From Paragonimus westermani (taxonomy: Eukaryota; Platyhelminthes; Trematoda; Plagiorchiida; Troglotrematidae): a stretch of 64,000 nucleotides of DNA. The position numbers and the translations under genes were made by a program. Positions 1-11,252 of this stretch are shown piece by piece. Positions within the stretch are counted from its first letter, which is position 1; each line of letters opens with the position of its first letter. The notes under the pieces are model-generated. The model was not told the DNA's origin and did no database searches. It worked only from the letters and a program-made list of their open reading frames with translations. Where the stretch lies: assembly GCA_008508345.1 (NCBI GenBank), contig QNGE01002982.1:17689-81688 (forward strand), given 5' to 3'.

Positions 1-3000
1 CACACTGCTAAGACAATACACGCAAGAATGGAGGTAAGCTGAACACGACTAGTCTATTTTGGATACTTCGGATCAGAGAGCATTCACCCTCCATTCTGGA
101 GCATTATAAGTTGGCCAAGATTGGACCGGGCGTGAAGGCTGGTGACCTTGCCTGACTGGCTGGAGGTTCTCAACTCGCAGACTTATGGCCCGAAGTTGTG
201 GTGTGTGGAGTATCGGGGCTGCCCACGACCACGTCCGTAAGGTGTATTTGAGAACAAACAGCGGTACGATCAGGAAAGACATGAGATCTACATGTCTGCT
301 CAGAGAGACAGATGACGCTTGCGTCGCTAGTAAGTAAAGTTCCGGAGAAGAAAACCCCCCATCACGGTACACGCCCAACCCGCAGCTAGCCGTATGTTGA
401 GAAGCCGTGTTGCATACGAGAGCTAGTGTTAAAGTAGCCGTCAGCATTCTGTGTTTGATGAATGTAATTCGTTTTATGGAAAATCCTTGACGACGCTCCC
501 TATTTCACCTGTTTCCCCCTCAGTGGTCGTCTTTCACTTTACATTCGAAACCTTCCTGGTAGTGATTGTGTACCTTTCGTGCAAGGAATGAAACGACCAT
601 CCGAGTTGGGTGCGCAGCAATCCTCATCTCACACGAACGTTAACCTTGATGTACCACCAAATCTTAACGTCGTTCATTTGTAGAAACTTTTTTGACCGTG
701 TTCTTTCTTCCTTACTTCTCACTACCAGACCTTTGTGACGTGCTTCCTGGTTTCGTTTGCGCTTGATCACTCTTCCATCGCTTGACCGTTGCACTCGGTA
801 ATATTTACGTGAACCGTTTATCTTGGGGCTTGTATGTTTGGTGGTTTCAATACCGGGGTTTACTGGTCCCTTTCTTATGCAGTCTATGGTTATCTAATGA
901 GAAGCTTGCCTTCACCACCGCCCCTTCTTTTTAAATCAAAATTGATTGCTCAGCGGACTCGGAATCTGTAGACGCCCCCTGAACTACAGTCGCGATTATC
1001 CTGGATCCAACCTTTTGACAGGCTTTGCGAGTGGACTGAGTGTAGCTCGAAGAAAAACAGACTTCCAGGATAACATTTACAACAGAATGGACGACCACGC
1101 ACCGCTCAATAGAGGGAGACGATAAAACGGATCGAGCTAAATTTTTAAAAAATGGTCGTTGAATGAAAAGAAGCAAACCGACTTCTCGCACGTTGTAGAA
1201 TGATGGGAACTATAAGTTACTGAAGAAAAAATTTCAGAATAAGAATGCCCAGCTGTAACATTTGAAAATTTACAAGGCCCAGATTGAGTAAGAGAAATGG
1301 ATGCGGTGACAGCAGCTGATGAATGAATAAGGGCGAATCAATGCAATTTATTCAAGGAATGTAGTGAAACGTTCTGTCACGCACGTGGACACTCGTCAAA
1401 CAATTTTCAACAATCTCAGGGTGGTCCGAGAGACCCTGACATAATCAGCAAGCCGTGAAAAATGATGACAAAGAACCGTGCGAGAATAAGCTAGAAATCA
1501 CTGAGTTGCTCACGATCTCCTGAGTGTGTTCCTCACAAATGCGTCGAAAAATATACCATTATTATTACATAAAACTTTGAGATGATTCCGAAATTGACAT
1601 TCTTGGGAAGATTATTTCAGCGCACGCTCATTCCAAATGGTCGTGTCGGTCTTGGCAATGACGGCTCGCAACCGCTATCACGAAGATTTTGGATGCATTA
1701 AAAACAATTAACAAACGGGAGTGAATGAGTACAAGGAGCGTAGTTGCCGACTTTCTTCCAAACACACGTCAGTCGTCAACCACCCGCCGGAGACAGCTAC
1801 TGTTTAAACTATAACTTCAATAACACCATTATCCACAGTATCAAACCTCCAAAATTCACTACTTGATTGTTTACTTGGATCAAACACATATGTCGCTGTA
1901 ATCCTTCGTGCATTTGTCGAAAGAACTCTCAAAGTATTCGAGGCCAAAAAATTCCCGATACTTGAATAACCCTCAGAGGCTCTGTGATTAATCCACTTCC
2001 GTGAAAAAGAGGAAATCGGGTGGAACACAAAACCGACATTTACTGAAACGGATCAGTCTAATATTTAATGGTAGATATATAAGCAAATTTTTTTATGAAA
2101 CACGTCATCATTTATCGATATAAGACAGTCAGCTATCGAGCAGTCAGTGGAAGCAAATTCAACGCCTCAAGGGTAGCAATCGATATTTTTGATATAGTTG
2201 CCAACTGCCGGACAAAGAAATCACCTGTGAGTTGAAAGGAACTTTCTAGAGTCCACGCCCAATTCTGTCACGAAGTTATCGGTTTTGAACCTGTTGATAA
2301 CCGTCGCTGAAATAGGAAAACATGCGAATATATATTGTTTTGTTGTTTTTTCACCGCTGGATTTGCCAGTTTTGTATATCGCTCTGGGAGCACATGTGTA
2401 ACTGTGTCAGTAGACCGAAGGTCTCTACATGAGAGTTGAGATGATCATGGTTTTCATAATACCAAAGACGTTATATTTTTGGCGTGTTTCAAGTCCCGAC
2501 ATCGTTCAGTCCTGTCGTTGGAAATGTTTCCGACCGTATATCACGAAACAGTACATAAGTAACGTACGCAAGTCAACTCGCACAACAGTTGATGAAACTT
2601 TGGCAAAATTGTGAAATTACGTTAATTTGAAGAATTGATAATCAGGTGTAAAGGAACATGATCCAACTTGAGTGAAATAATATCCTTCTCTTGAATTTTA
2701 GGCCCGATCAAGCGGAGCAATTAAGTTGCCCCTCTGATGATGGATCACGGAAATTGACCTGTTCAAAAAGTTGCAAACTCAACACACAGTGATAGTTGTA
2801 TTGATCTGCGCTTTCTTGGACTAGCGTGCATAGGCCACATTGTCCACCAACAGGTCCAAGCAGACATCTGTAATGTGTGCCTGACAGGACCTACTTTTCG
2901 TATCCACTGAGGGACCCAAAACCAGTAGCTGAAGTAGGCGGAACGGAAATTTAAATTGAAACATGCACCTAACAGACGACTGATGGAGAATCTGCTTGCC

Positions 3001-3154
3001 ACCGAAGAGACGTTCAAATAGAGCGGCGGTTTAAATGCATTCGCAATGAAATGTTTATTGATCGGCATGACTACGTTAGCTGTCCGTCTCTACGGGCTCA
3101 CCGTGGTATACACAATGTACTCGTATGGTAGACTTATTTTTCCACCTTGGTTGA
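1..3154. other. Gene-less flank, nothing recognised
   Basis: No reading frame here gives a protein family I recognise. Short open frames of 60-124 codons (for example minus 73-447 and minus 2763-3068) have no domain motifs, no plausible splice partners and biased composition, so I treat them as chance. The stretch from about 2700 to 3150 lies directly against the LTR retrotransposon and is its insertion site. It could contain old repeat debris that cannot be classified without a repeat library. Confidence 0.5.
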
Positions 3155-3467
3155 TGTTGTGTCCGCAAAAGACGCTTGGCCAACAAGTTGGTTTATTGCG
3201 CAAACTTCCGTATAGGTCATGTGAAAAACTAAACCACAAACGTGTACACTCATTTGCACGACGGACATGCACTCACATACATTGGGTGACAGTACGTGGT
3301 CATTCGCCTTGGTGAAAGTTCTCACACATCATGTACACACTGTTTCGATAGTCTCTTCTTGTCCGTCGTGTTCGGGGCTTGTCCTTTTGCTCCTGAATGT
3401 CCCCTGTGGGTAATACACTACTTGTGAGTAGTATACTACTCACAACGAAACTGCCTGTTATACAACA
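3155..3467 (-). repeat. 3' LTR of the gypsy element
   Basis: This is the 3' LTR, since the element reads on the minus strand. It starts TGTTGTGTCC and ends TATACAACA on the plus strand, matching 7396-7706 almost throughout. It supplies the stop codon (3436-3438) that ends the gag-pol frame. Differences from the partner LTR are scattered single bases plus a 2-bp indel near 3443. Confidence 0.93.
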
Positions 3468-6400
3468 CTCCTCCCCCTTCTGAGGTTCCTTGGTTCCTTC
3501 GCATTTGTCGACGAATCCTCTCCGATCGACGCGGTGTTTCCTCCCGGATTATTGATCTTCTGGTTCGTCGCGCCGGCATCTCGTGCCACGTTGCTAACTC
3601 ACTGGCGTGCACTCGTTTCGTCTCGCCGTCCTTCTTGATCGTGTATACTGGGCCTCGTCTGGATATTACCAAATACGGACCTTTCCATTTAGGCAAAAGT
3701 TTTCTTGATCCTGGCCCGCTGGCACCGGTGTTCCGATGGTCTCGATATTTCACCCGTTCTCCTAGGTTGAACATTCTAGTCTTGCCGAACCGTTGCCTTG
3801 CGGATTTCTCCTTTGTGCGTGCTTGCGATGCTTTCAGATTTCGTTGGGCTCTTTCTCTTTCGGTTACCAATTCTTTAGTGGAATCAATGCACTCTGGCCA
3901 TACCCCAATGTCCTGATCCACCGGAAGTCGAGGGGTTCTACCGTACATCAATTGAAATGGAGATTTCTTCGTGCTCGCCTGCACAGACGCCCGGTAGGCC
4001 AATAACACTAGTGGCAACGCAGACTCCCAGTCTCCTCCTTTGGCTGATAACCATTCTTTGACCGTTCGGTTGTTACGCTCAGTTAGGCCATTCGTTTGTG
4101 GGTGATACGGCGTCGTTCGGATGCGCTTGATTCCCAGTTGTTGCATGCGTGTTCGAAACTCATCGCTTTCGAAGCATGGTCCCTGATCCGTCAAGATCGC
4201 CTTTGGTACACCGTGGTTTGCTACAATGTGCTTCATCACCATATCTCCCACCGTAGATGCTTTCTGATCCGGAACGCCAGTCGCTTCGATCCAACGGGTA
4301 AAGTGTTCCGTCATGACCAGAACGTACTGGTTACCGCGGGCGCTCAGTGGAAATGGGCCCATAAGATCCATAGACCAGAGTTCACCGATTTCGGAGACTG
4401 GTATTGGCTGTAAGGGCTGTTGGGCTCCCCGATTGTCGCTTTTCAGTAACTGACACTGTTGGCATGCAAGCACGTAAGTTGTCACATCCTCTTTCATTTT
4501 CGGCCAATATGCTCTTTGTTGCAACAGATCGTACGTCCTAGTGCATCCGGTGTGTGCCATTTCATGGCAGTCTGCCACCACTTTCCTCCTCAGTTGTCTC
4601 GGGATGACTACCACGCACGGGTGCCCAACGCCACGCTGCCATGTCAATACGCCTGCACTGTTTAAGCCAACTCTTTTCCATTGGGATGCGATTATTTTCA
4701 GCTCCTCATCCTTAGTATTTGTGGGGATTCTCACGCCTCTTGCCAGAGCTTCAATCACTTTCCGGAGGACCTTATCTTGACGTTGTAGGCGTACTAGCGT
4801 TTGTGGGTCCTGCTCCATTATTAAGCCGTTGACTCCAACGGTCACTTTGGGGAGTTCGTCGTCTACTTGTGGTCGAGAAAGAAAATCCGCGACGCAATTG
4901 CTCAAACCAGGCACATGGTTGATCGTGAAGTCATATTCCTGTAAACGTAATGCCCATCGGGCTAATTTGCCTCTCGGGTCCCTCGCAGTCATGATCCATT
5001 CCAGGGGTTTGTGATCCGTCTCCACGTGGAACTGTTGACCCAACAGGTATGGCCTCCACTTGTCCAGTGCCCAGACGATTGCCAAACATTCCTTTTCAAT
5101 AGTCGAATATTTCTGCTCCGTTGGAGTCAGGACTCTGCTGGCATACTCGATTACTCCTTCCTTTTGCTTGAGTACTGCCCCAATGCCACGGTCACTGGCA
5201 TCTGTTGCTACGATGAACGTTTCTTTTGTGTTCGGTAGTTTCAACGTCAGTTGTTGCTCGTTCATCGCTTGTTGCACTCGCTTGAACGCCCTCTGGGCAT
5301 CGTCGGTCCATTCAAATTTCTTGTCTTTTCGAAGGAGTTCGTACAATGGCAATGCAATGGAGTGAAAATTTTTCACGAACCGACTGTAGTACCCCGCTTG
5401 ACCCAAAAATTGTCTCAGGGTTCGTTTGGAATTCGGAGCCACGGCCTCTCTAATTGTCAGTATTTTCTCCGGGAGAGGCTTGATTTCACCTTGACCCACC
5501 TTGTGTCCCAGTAACACCACCGATGATCGTCCGAGCTGTGACTTATCAGCATTGATCCGCAGTCCTGAGTTCTTAATGCGATTCAAGACAGCATCTATAT
5601 GGGCAGCATGTTCCGATTCCGTGTTGCTGTATATTACGATATCATCTCCGTATACCGCCACATTATCCAGTCGTTTTACCAGCTGAACCATCAGGCGCCG
5701 AAATGTGAACGGTGCCCCGGATAGGCCAAACGGCATGCGCTTGAACTGATACTGTTTTTCGCCTACCGTGAATGCGGTCTTCTCACGATCTGTGGGTTTA
5801 ATTGGTACTTGCCAGTATCCGGAGCGTAAGTCCAAAACTGTGAACAATTTCGCCTGCTGTAGCTTGTCAAAAATATCAGCGACGGACGGTATTGGTACGA
5901 CTGTATTCTGTGTTACCTCATTCAGCCGTCTAAAATCCACACAAAAGCGGTACTTCCCGTTGGACTTCTTCACCAGGAGAACAGGCGAGTTGTACGGACT
6001 GTTGGCTTCTTCGATAACATCCTCGCTCAGCATGTTCTGTATTTGTCTCCTCAATTCCTCCTCAAGATGAACCGGTATCCTGCGGGGCCCGTGAGGTCGA
6101 AATGTTCCGGTTGTTGGTATTTCATGGGCAATCCAGTTGCAAAATCCGTACGGATCATCGTCAGTCGTAAATACTTCCGCGTATTTCTCGACCGTGGACT
6201 GGAGCAGGGGGGCTGTGCAACTGGGGGTTTTAACCTTGCGTACTTGGTTGACGCTATCCTTTCGCTGTCCTATGAGCGTCAGGGAGCCATACTTGGTTGA
6301 CAACTTCTTGAGCTTCAAGTCAATCACGGCATCTGTTGCAGCGAGGAAATCGGCTCCGAGTATCGTTTGCCTGGTTTCTGGGGACACAATGAAACGGTGC

Positions 6401-7371
6401 TTTACGATATGGCCGCCGATACGTACCCCACATTCTTTCACACCGTCAACCAGTAGACTATGACCTCCAACCGTCTTGATCATCATGGATGTCGGTTCTA
6501 GGTTTTGCTTTTCGGCACGAGCAATCAACGAAATAGCTGCCCCTGTATCGACTAAACACTGTTCTACCTCTCCATCAACTTCAACCCTTGTATGTACGGC
6601 CCCCTTCTCAATCGCTCCCATTACTAGTCGACCCGCCCAACAAAAAGAACAATCACGAAACACTTTATTTTTAGACCTCTGAGACCGCCGGATTGGGCAA
6701 TCCTTCTTCCAATGTCCTTTTTTTCCACAGATGAAGCAGCCTCCTGGTTGATCGTTCTTCCGTGCTGCTGTTTTCAGGGCAGCTACATCCGCTGCGAGTT
6801 GCTCCATTGCCTTCTGCATTACCTCCAATGTCTTCTTGTCCGTATTGCTGTTTGAATCCACTGAGGCCACGGACATTACTGCCAACTCCCGTGTCACCTT
6901 CGCCAGATCGTCAAGGTCCATCGGCCGGGCGACATGGGCAATACGGACTTGGTCGCGAACCTCCATCGGGAGACCTTCAATAAACTGCTCCGTTAACAAC
7001 TGCCGTCGTGATTCTTGATCCAATCCTGGCAGAGCCCTGTCCAGCAAACCTTGCAGAGTGGTGGCAAACACGGACGGGTCCGCTCCTTGTCCAAGCCTGG
7101 CCGCCTTGAACCGCCGCATGGCCTCCTGGCGGTCGGCCGGGCTGTCAAACGCAGCCACCAGCGTCTCCTTCGCAGCGGCCCACTCCATCTTCGCAGGGCC
7201 TCTTCGCGCTGCGTCCAGCACCGCCTTCGCCCTGCCCTTCACCAGCGTCCGCAGGGCAGCCAGCTTCCCACGGTCGGTCTTGACTCCGACCACTTCGGCC
7301 ACGTCCTCCAAGTCCTCCAGGAACGTCCGGACGTCTCCATCTTCGAACGGCTGTGGCCAGGGAATCTTCAT
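3436..7371 (-). CDS. Gag-Pol polyprotein of Ty3/gypsy retrotransposon
   Basis: Single frame for capsid, protease, reverse transcriptase/RNase H and integrase. The start chosen is a Met beginning MKIPWPQ, 22 bp inside the 5' LTR boundary. The frame stays open further upstream to 7659, through the LTR, for 1407 codons in all. In that numbering, the Gag zinc knuckle CFICGKKGHWKKDC is near residue 307, protease VDTGAA near 367, the RT metal site VYGDDIVIY near 667, RNase H ATDASDRGIG near 818, and the integrase HX3H/CX2C finger near 1035-1070. Integrase D, D and E follow at MDLMGPF, LTDQGP and LTERN. All catalytic residues are present. Odd points: gag and pol share one frame without a visible frameshift, and the RT box is YGDD where related elements usually have YIDD or YVDD. 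It ends inside the 3' LTR. Confidence 0.93.
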   Translation of the reverse strand: MKIPWPQPFEDGDVRTFLEDLEDVAEVVGVKTDRGKLAALRTLVKGRAKAVLDAARRGPAKMEWAAAKETLVAAFDSPADRQEAMRRFKAARLGQGADPSVFATTLQGLLDRALPGLDQESRRQLLTEQFIEGLPMEVRDQVRIAHVARPMDLDDLAKVTRELAVMSVASVDSNSNTDKKTLEVMQKAMEQLAADVAALKTAARKNDQPGGCFICGKKGHWKKDCPIRRSQRSKNKVFRDCSFCWAGRLVMGAIEKGAVHTRVEVDGEVEQCLVDTGAAISLIARAEKQNLEPTSMMIKTVGGHSLLVDGVKECGVRIGGHIVKHRFIVSPETRQTILGADFLAATDAVIDLKLKKLSTKYGSLTLIGQRKDSVNQVRKVKTPSCTAPLLQSTVEKYAEVFTTDDDPYGFCNWIAHEIPTTGTFRPHGPRRIPVHLEEELRRQIQNMLSEDVIEEANSPYNSPVLLVKKSNGKYRFCVDFRRLNEVTQNTVVPIPSVADIFDKLQQAKLFTVLDLRSGYWQVPIKPTDREKTAFTVGEKQYQFKRMPFGLSGAPFTFRRLMVQLVKRLDNVAVYGDDIVIYSNTESEHAAHIDAVLNRIKNSGLRINADKSQLGRSSVVLLGHKVGQGEIKPLPEKILTIREAVAPNSKRTLRQFLGQAGYYSRFVKNFHSIALPLYELLRKDKKFEWTDDAQRAFKRVQQAMNEQQLTLKLPNTKETFIVATDASDRGIGAVLKQKEGVIEYASRVLTPTEQKYSTIEKECLAIVWALDKWRPYLLGQQFHVETDHKPLEWIMTARDPRGKLARWALRLQEYDFTINHVPGLSNCVADFLSRPQVDDELPKVTVGVNGLIMEQDPQTLVRLQRQDKVLRKVIEALARGVRIPTNTKDEELKIIASQWKRVGLNSAGVLTWQRGVGHPCVVVIPRQLRRKVVADCHEMAHTGCTRTYDLLQQRAYWPKMKEDVTTYVLACQQCQLLKSDNRGAQQPLQPIPVSEIGELWSMDLMGPFPLSARGNQYVLVMTEHFTRWIEATGVPDQKASTVGDMVMKHIVANHGVPKAILTDQGPCFESDEFRTRMQQLGIKRIRTTPYHPQTNGLTERNNRTVKEWLSAKGGDWESALPLVLLAYRASVQASTKKSPFQLMYGRTPRLPVDQDIGVWPECIDSTKELVTERERAQRNLKASQARTKEKSARQRFGKTRMFNLGERVKYRDHRNTGASGPGSRKLLPKWKGPYLVISRRGPVYTIKKDGETKRVHASELATWHEMPARRTRRSIIREETPRRSERIRRQMRRNQGTSEGGGVLYNRQFRCE
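3468..3481 (-). promoter_or_regulatory. Polypurine tract of the gypsy element
   Basis: On the minus strand this reads AGAAGGGGGAGGAG and directly abuts the 3' LTR. This is the standard position of the plus-strand primer in LTR retrotransposons. It also lies inside the open gag-pol frame, which reads through it into the LTR. Confidence 0.8.
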
Positions 7372-7377
7372 CCTCGC

Positions 7378-7393
7378 GTTCGTCACGGCACCA
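7378..7393 (-). promoter_or_regulatory. Candidate primer-binding site
   Basis: Two bases inside the 5' LTR the minus strand reads TGGTGCCGTGACGAAC. The leading TGG is the complement of a tRNA CCA end, as expected for a primer-binding site. I have not assigned the tRNA. The first part resembles sites for tRNA-Trp in other fluke gypsy elements, but the match is imperfect. Confidence 0.55.
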
Positions 7394-7395
7394 GT

Positions 7396-7706
7396 TGTTG
7401 TGTCCGCAAAAGACGCTTGGCCAACAAGTTGGTTTATTGCGCAAACTTCCGTATAGGTCATGTCAAAAACTAAACCACAAACGTGTACACTCATTTGCAC
7501 GACGGACATGCACTCACATACATTGGGTGACAGTACGTGGTCATTCGCCTTGGCGAAAGTTCTCACACAGCATGTACACACTGTTTCGGTAGTCTCTTCT
7601 TGTCCGTCGTGTTCGGGGCTTGTCCTTTTGTTCCTGAATGTCGCCTGTGGGTAATACACTACTTGTGATTAGTATACTACTCAACGAAACTGCCTGTTAT
7701 ACAACA
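7396..7706 (-). repeat. 5' LTR of the gypsy element
   Basis: Partner of 3155-3467, beginning TGTTGTGTCC and ending ACAACA on the plus strand. As the element runs on the minus strand, this LTR should carry its promoter and transcription start. The gag-pol frame is open through most of it, which may be fortuitous. A truncated version of the same LTR is part of the small element at 46849-47164. Confidence 0.93.
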
Positions 7707-9902
7707 GTTGGTTATTGCTTGAAGATGGGCTAACGGAGAAGTGAGGCAAAGACAAGCCAGCCTCCACATGTTCTAACTTTTGCTGGGGAAAGTTTCAATG
7801 CTGATGAAGGAGGCTTCTGTTGTAAGTGGTAGTGAGGAAGCTACATGGAACTGTAAAATTGACGCTCGCAAGTACCTCGCTCATTGTCCACGACAAAAAG
7901 AATTGCCGTCACGTTGTGCACGCAGATGTAATGTCCAGGAAATTGACTGTAGAACCGTTTACCTCGTATTCAGCTACTGTTTCAAAAACTAGTCGCAAGG
8001 CTCCTGCGTTCGGGTGTTTTCGGACCGGTCGCTCGAGAGGAACGTCCCTGACGCACAGGACAAGTTCCACAACCACAAGAAGATCGCGTCCGTGAGCGGG
8101 TTGTATTTTAAATTCTCACATTAACCACTTGTTGTAAACCCACATTTTTTATTATCACCGGTTAGACAGTCTCTCGGGTGCTCCTGCTTTTTTCTGTCCA
8201 GAATTCTTTCACGGATTATCCATGTAGTTGCCGAAGTGGACAACATAATTTGGTGTATGAGTGGCTCACTTTGGATTGGTATAAGGCCAACCGTACATAA
8301 AATTTCCATCGGTTTGGTTGTTGACCTCAAAATCACGTTTGAACCTGCAGCATGGAATGCGCAACTGTGCAACATACTCTTGCCTATTGCCTATTCAAGC
8401 TGTTCGGTTAAACAGGCACCAGCTATCAAAAGAAACCGTCTTTTAACGAACGTTGCAAACATACGTTATCCACTTACCTTTTTCGGACAACGCCGAATAC
8501 ATGGAAATAATACAACGTAATATCGCAGCCAAAAATGGTATGGCTCATGTGGTGAAGCCCGCTTCTCACTAGGAGCGTACTGGCACATTAAGGGTCAGCC
8601 ATGTCCCAAGCCATCTCTAGTTAAATTGGTAGTAACTTCGAGCCTAATAATTAACAGAAAGTGTTTCATGATACACCTGTGTTTTGTTTGTCCTGTGTGT
8701 GGCGCCCACGTTCACCACATGTGGAAATCATTCAAACAGCTTAAATTGTTTTCTTTATGGAAAAGAGGTGTGTGTGTGTATCTGTTGCCTTCGTCTTGGA
8801 TAGTATGCAAGACGCATTTCGGATCAAACCCGGAGAGCACTTGGGTATGGTTCGTCAATGCCCAGCAACAAGTGCTCACAACAAACCCATTTAACATTAC
8901 AGGCCTTAGCTTGCGTCAATTGTTTCCAGTGTCACCAGTTGTGATGAAGCCGTCACAAATATTCCTCACGTACTGCCTAATATCAGCAGTTGTTTTATTA
9001 TATTCCAACAGACTTTCACAGTCGTCCACTCTGCTTACGATGAGCCCTCGTTTGGCAAGGTGGGAGTGATACAGCAGATGACTGAGGGGTGGGTGTGATC
9101 CAAATCGTAAAAGCTCACAACCAGACAGGCATTTCTTCTGGTCACGTGAAATCGTGATCTGTACTACGTGTGGCGTAAAGTTTATTATAAATAACAGGTA
9201 CTAACCCAGTGGACGCCTCGCACATCTCTGCATACACTCTTACATCCTGTGTATTTCGGACAGCGATAATAAACCTAGACCATACTCAGGGAATCATGGC
9301 ACCTTGCCATATCGTACTTCAAAATATTTCCCGATTTTTGGCTGGCCCAGCGAATGGTAAAACGGTGACATCCCCCATGTAACTTTACAGGGACTCCCGG
9401 AAATCTGGAAAATTGTGAAACTCACGACTCTCGAAAATCGCCCACAGACCTGCGATATAATCATGTGTCGGAAACGAAACGATACCACTGGTTATTGATA
9501 TTATGAATAATAGTACTGAGAGTTTTTAGTTCATATATTTTTGTGATTTCTGCACTCGCCTATTAAAATATGGCAATTATTTCACACACAAGCGACCAAA
9601 ACAGCAAAAGCCATACTGTAGCAGGCAAGACGAACGTCTTCGTGTTCATCACCCGTTACATACACAAACCCATTATATGCAACGTGGAGACGCCGAGGAA
9701 ATGTTTACTTTCGAAATAAGGGTTCCAACGGAAGCTCTGCAAAAGGAGAAAACAGGAGCAGGCTTGAGCCCAAAGCTCAGTAATGCATGCACATGACCAA
9801 CGCAATCGAAAATCAGAATGATGGCAACAACACGACAGCACACTACGTTGTAAAATCGAATGTTGAAAACGGCATAGGTTGAGGTCTTTCTGTTCATCAG
9901 CC
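7707..9902. other. Gene-less stretch between two retroelements
   Basis: No protein family or RNA gene is recognised. Open frames reach 147 codons (8626-9069 plus) but lack motifs and partners. A stretch near 8525-8550 shares about 25 bases with 43610-43640 (an AAAATGG..ATGGCTCATG core), suggesting an uncharacterised dispersed repeat. Otherwise I see nothing. Confidence 0.45.
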
Positions 9903-9927
9903 AGTTAAAACGAACAGATATAAGAAT

Positions 9928-9975
9928 TCAGGGTTACAAACATCTGTTTTTGGTAATCATCATCAAACATACAAT
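9928..9975 (-). repeat. Degenerate hammerhead-like piece of a Penelope terminal repeat
   Basis: On the minus strand this reads TTGATGA, TGATTACC, then AAAA in place of GAAA, followed by ACAGATGTTTG. It aligns base by base with the better preserved core at 20190-20240. The C of CTGATGA and the G of GAAA are lost, so it cannot be an active ribozyme. It lies just upstream of the Penelope RT and in opposite orientation, which suggests an inverted terminal repeat. Confidence 0.5.
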
Positions 9976-10242
9976 TACAAGAGATTCACCAGGTCTATAT
10001 ATCGAACAAAAAAGGCAATAAAATGGTTGCAAAGAAATCATAAAATTATCTTAACATGACCAGATAAAGGAGCTGGGGTAGCATTACCAGACAAATTTCA
10101 GGAAGATGGATTCGGAGAGAGATAAGACAACATCGATTGAGAAGAGCCTATCCAAGCTACTTCGTCCGATGAAGCAGGCTAACCTGAATGGTGCAGTCAT
10201 TTCCGAAAGAGTCAGACCGATTGGTAAAATCTTTTCAAGACT

Positions 10243-10960
10243 GTGCGGATTCCCCACAGTACAAAAGATGGGCTTCCACTACGCACAATTATCGACATGA
10301 ACAATTCACCTCAACACAGTCTAGCCAGATGGCTAGAGCAAATACCTGAACTAGTCAGAGTAAAAATAACTCCATTTAGCTCGAAAGACACAGTTCAGTT
10401 CATGGGCTCTCTCGACTCTCTGAACACTAAAAATCACCACATGAGTTCCCTAGATTTCAAGTCTTTATTCACAAACCTACCACTCGAAGAAAAGGTAGAA
10501 TACTTGTGTGAGTACACAAAAGAGAATCAAACAGAGGTTGGCATTCCGGTCGAAAACCCGAAGGAATTGTTATGGTTCCGCACACGCAACGTCCAATTTC
10601 AGTTCAACGGTGAGATATATGGGCAGAAAGACGGAGTAGCCATGGGGTCCCCATCAGGCGTTTGTTGACAGATGTACTTATGGCCAAAGTGGAACATGAT
10701 CAGTTAGGACCCAAAAGTTCCCGGCTGCCGTTTTATTGACGCTGTGTAGATGACATATTCGACGTGATCAAAAACTCCACTGATACGCGAGGTCTTTCAC
10801 TGGCATTTAATAATACACACACGAATATACAATTCACTCTGGAGGAGGAGAAAGGCAACAGACTGTCCTTCTTTGATGTTTGATTGCTCCGCAGACTGTA
10901 CGATTGCCTACAGAATTACGTTCACAAGAAGACGACCTGGGAGGGACAGTACACGAATTC
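10243..10960 (+). pseudogene. Penelope-like reverse transcriptase, broken
   Basis: The frame 10243-10668 encodes motifs typical of Penelope RT: MSSLDFKSLFTNLP near 10441 and NGEIYGQKDGVAMGSPSG near 10605. A frameshift follows at about 10660. Other frames then give AKVEHDQLGPK, the catalytic-site region RCVDDIFDVI near 10740 with an in-frame stop two codons before it, and EEKGNRLSFFDV near 10850. The usual YVDD has become CVDD. Penelope RTs copy RNA using an endonuclease-made 3' end and resemble telomerase RT. This copy is dead. Homology ends at TWEGQYTNS, where the SINE-like insertion lies. Confidence 0.85.
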
Positions 10961-11252
10961 TTAGGCTTTACTGATGAGTAGTCGGGGATTTGGTTTATTT
11001 TCAAGTTGACCATCACTCACATTTGATCGCAGCCTTTGCATTCAGATAGACTTCCCAGCAAGCCTCTTTCGAAAAGAAGCACTAGACTCAAGATTCGCTC
11101 TCATTAGAGCTCGTCGGTAATGCATATCCTTGCCACGGCCGGGATTTGAACTCCGGCCATTCCAATCATGTGGCAACCGTGTTGATGACTGCGCCATCGA
11201 CCTCACATTAGGCACGACCGAATTATAAAATCTGAACGCTCAACCTTAGGCT
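10960..11252 (-). mobile_element. tRNA-like SINE inserted in the Penelope element
   Basis: The insert 10968-11244 is bracketed by an exact 8-bp direct repeat CTTAGGCT (10960-10967 and 11245-11252), and Penelope coding homology resumes on each side. Read on the minus strand, the insert contains a tRNA-like head: an A-box-like TGGCGCAGTCATCAACACGG near 11183-11200 and a B-box-like GAGTTCAAATCCC at 11141-11153. A related sequence recurs at 41567-41971 and, inverted, at about 41990-42230. I infer a SINE, and the family is not named here. A promoter-bearing tRNA head with target duplication fits this better than a DNA transposon. Confidence 0.7.

Larger units (their letters stand above)
3155..7706 (-). 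mobile_element. Near-complete Ty3/gypsy LTR retrotransposon
   Basis: Two direct repeats of about 312 bp (3155-3467 and 7396-7706) bound a single long gag-pol frame on the minus strand. Both LTRs have TGTTG...CAACA ends and differ at roughly eight positions plus small indels, about 97% identity by eye. A purine tract adjoins the 3' LTR and a candidate primer-binding site adjoins the 5' LTR. Flanks are GTTGA on the left and GTTGG on the right, an imperfect 5-bp target duplication. Domain order is Gag, protease, RT, RNase H, integrase, which is the Ty3/gypsy order. The Gag zinc knuckle is canonical CX2CX4HX4C. The high LTR identity and unbroken 4-kb frame suggest a fairly recent insertion. Family name not assigned. 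Confidence 0.95.

Noticed and set aside
7015..7473. Plus-strand 152-codon frame and other plus frames within 3436-7659
   Set aside because: Shadows of the minus-strand gag-pol frame.
10968..11000. Hammerhead motif at CTGATGAGTAGTCGGGG (also 41565 and 42249)
   Set aside because: It has the CTGATGA-like box but no following stem II plus GAAA, so it is just the conserved left end of the SINE-like repeat.
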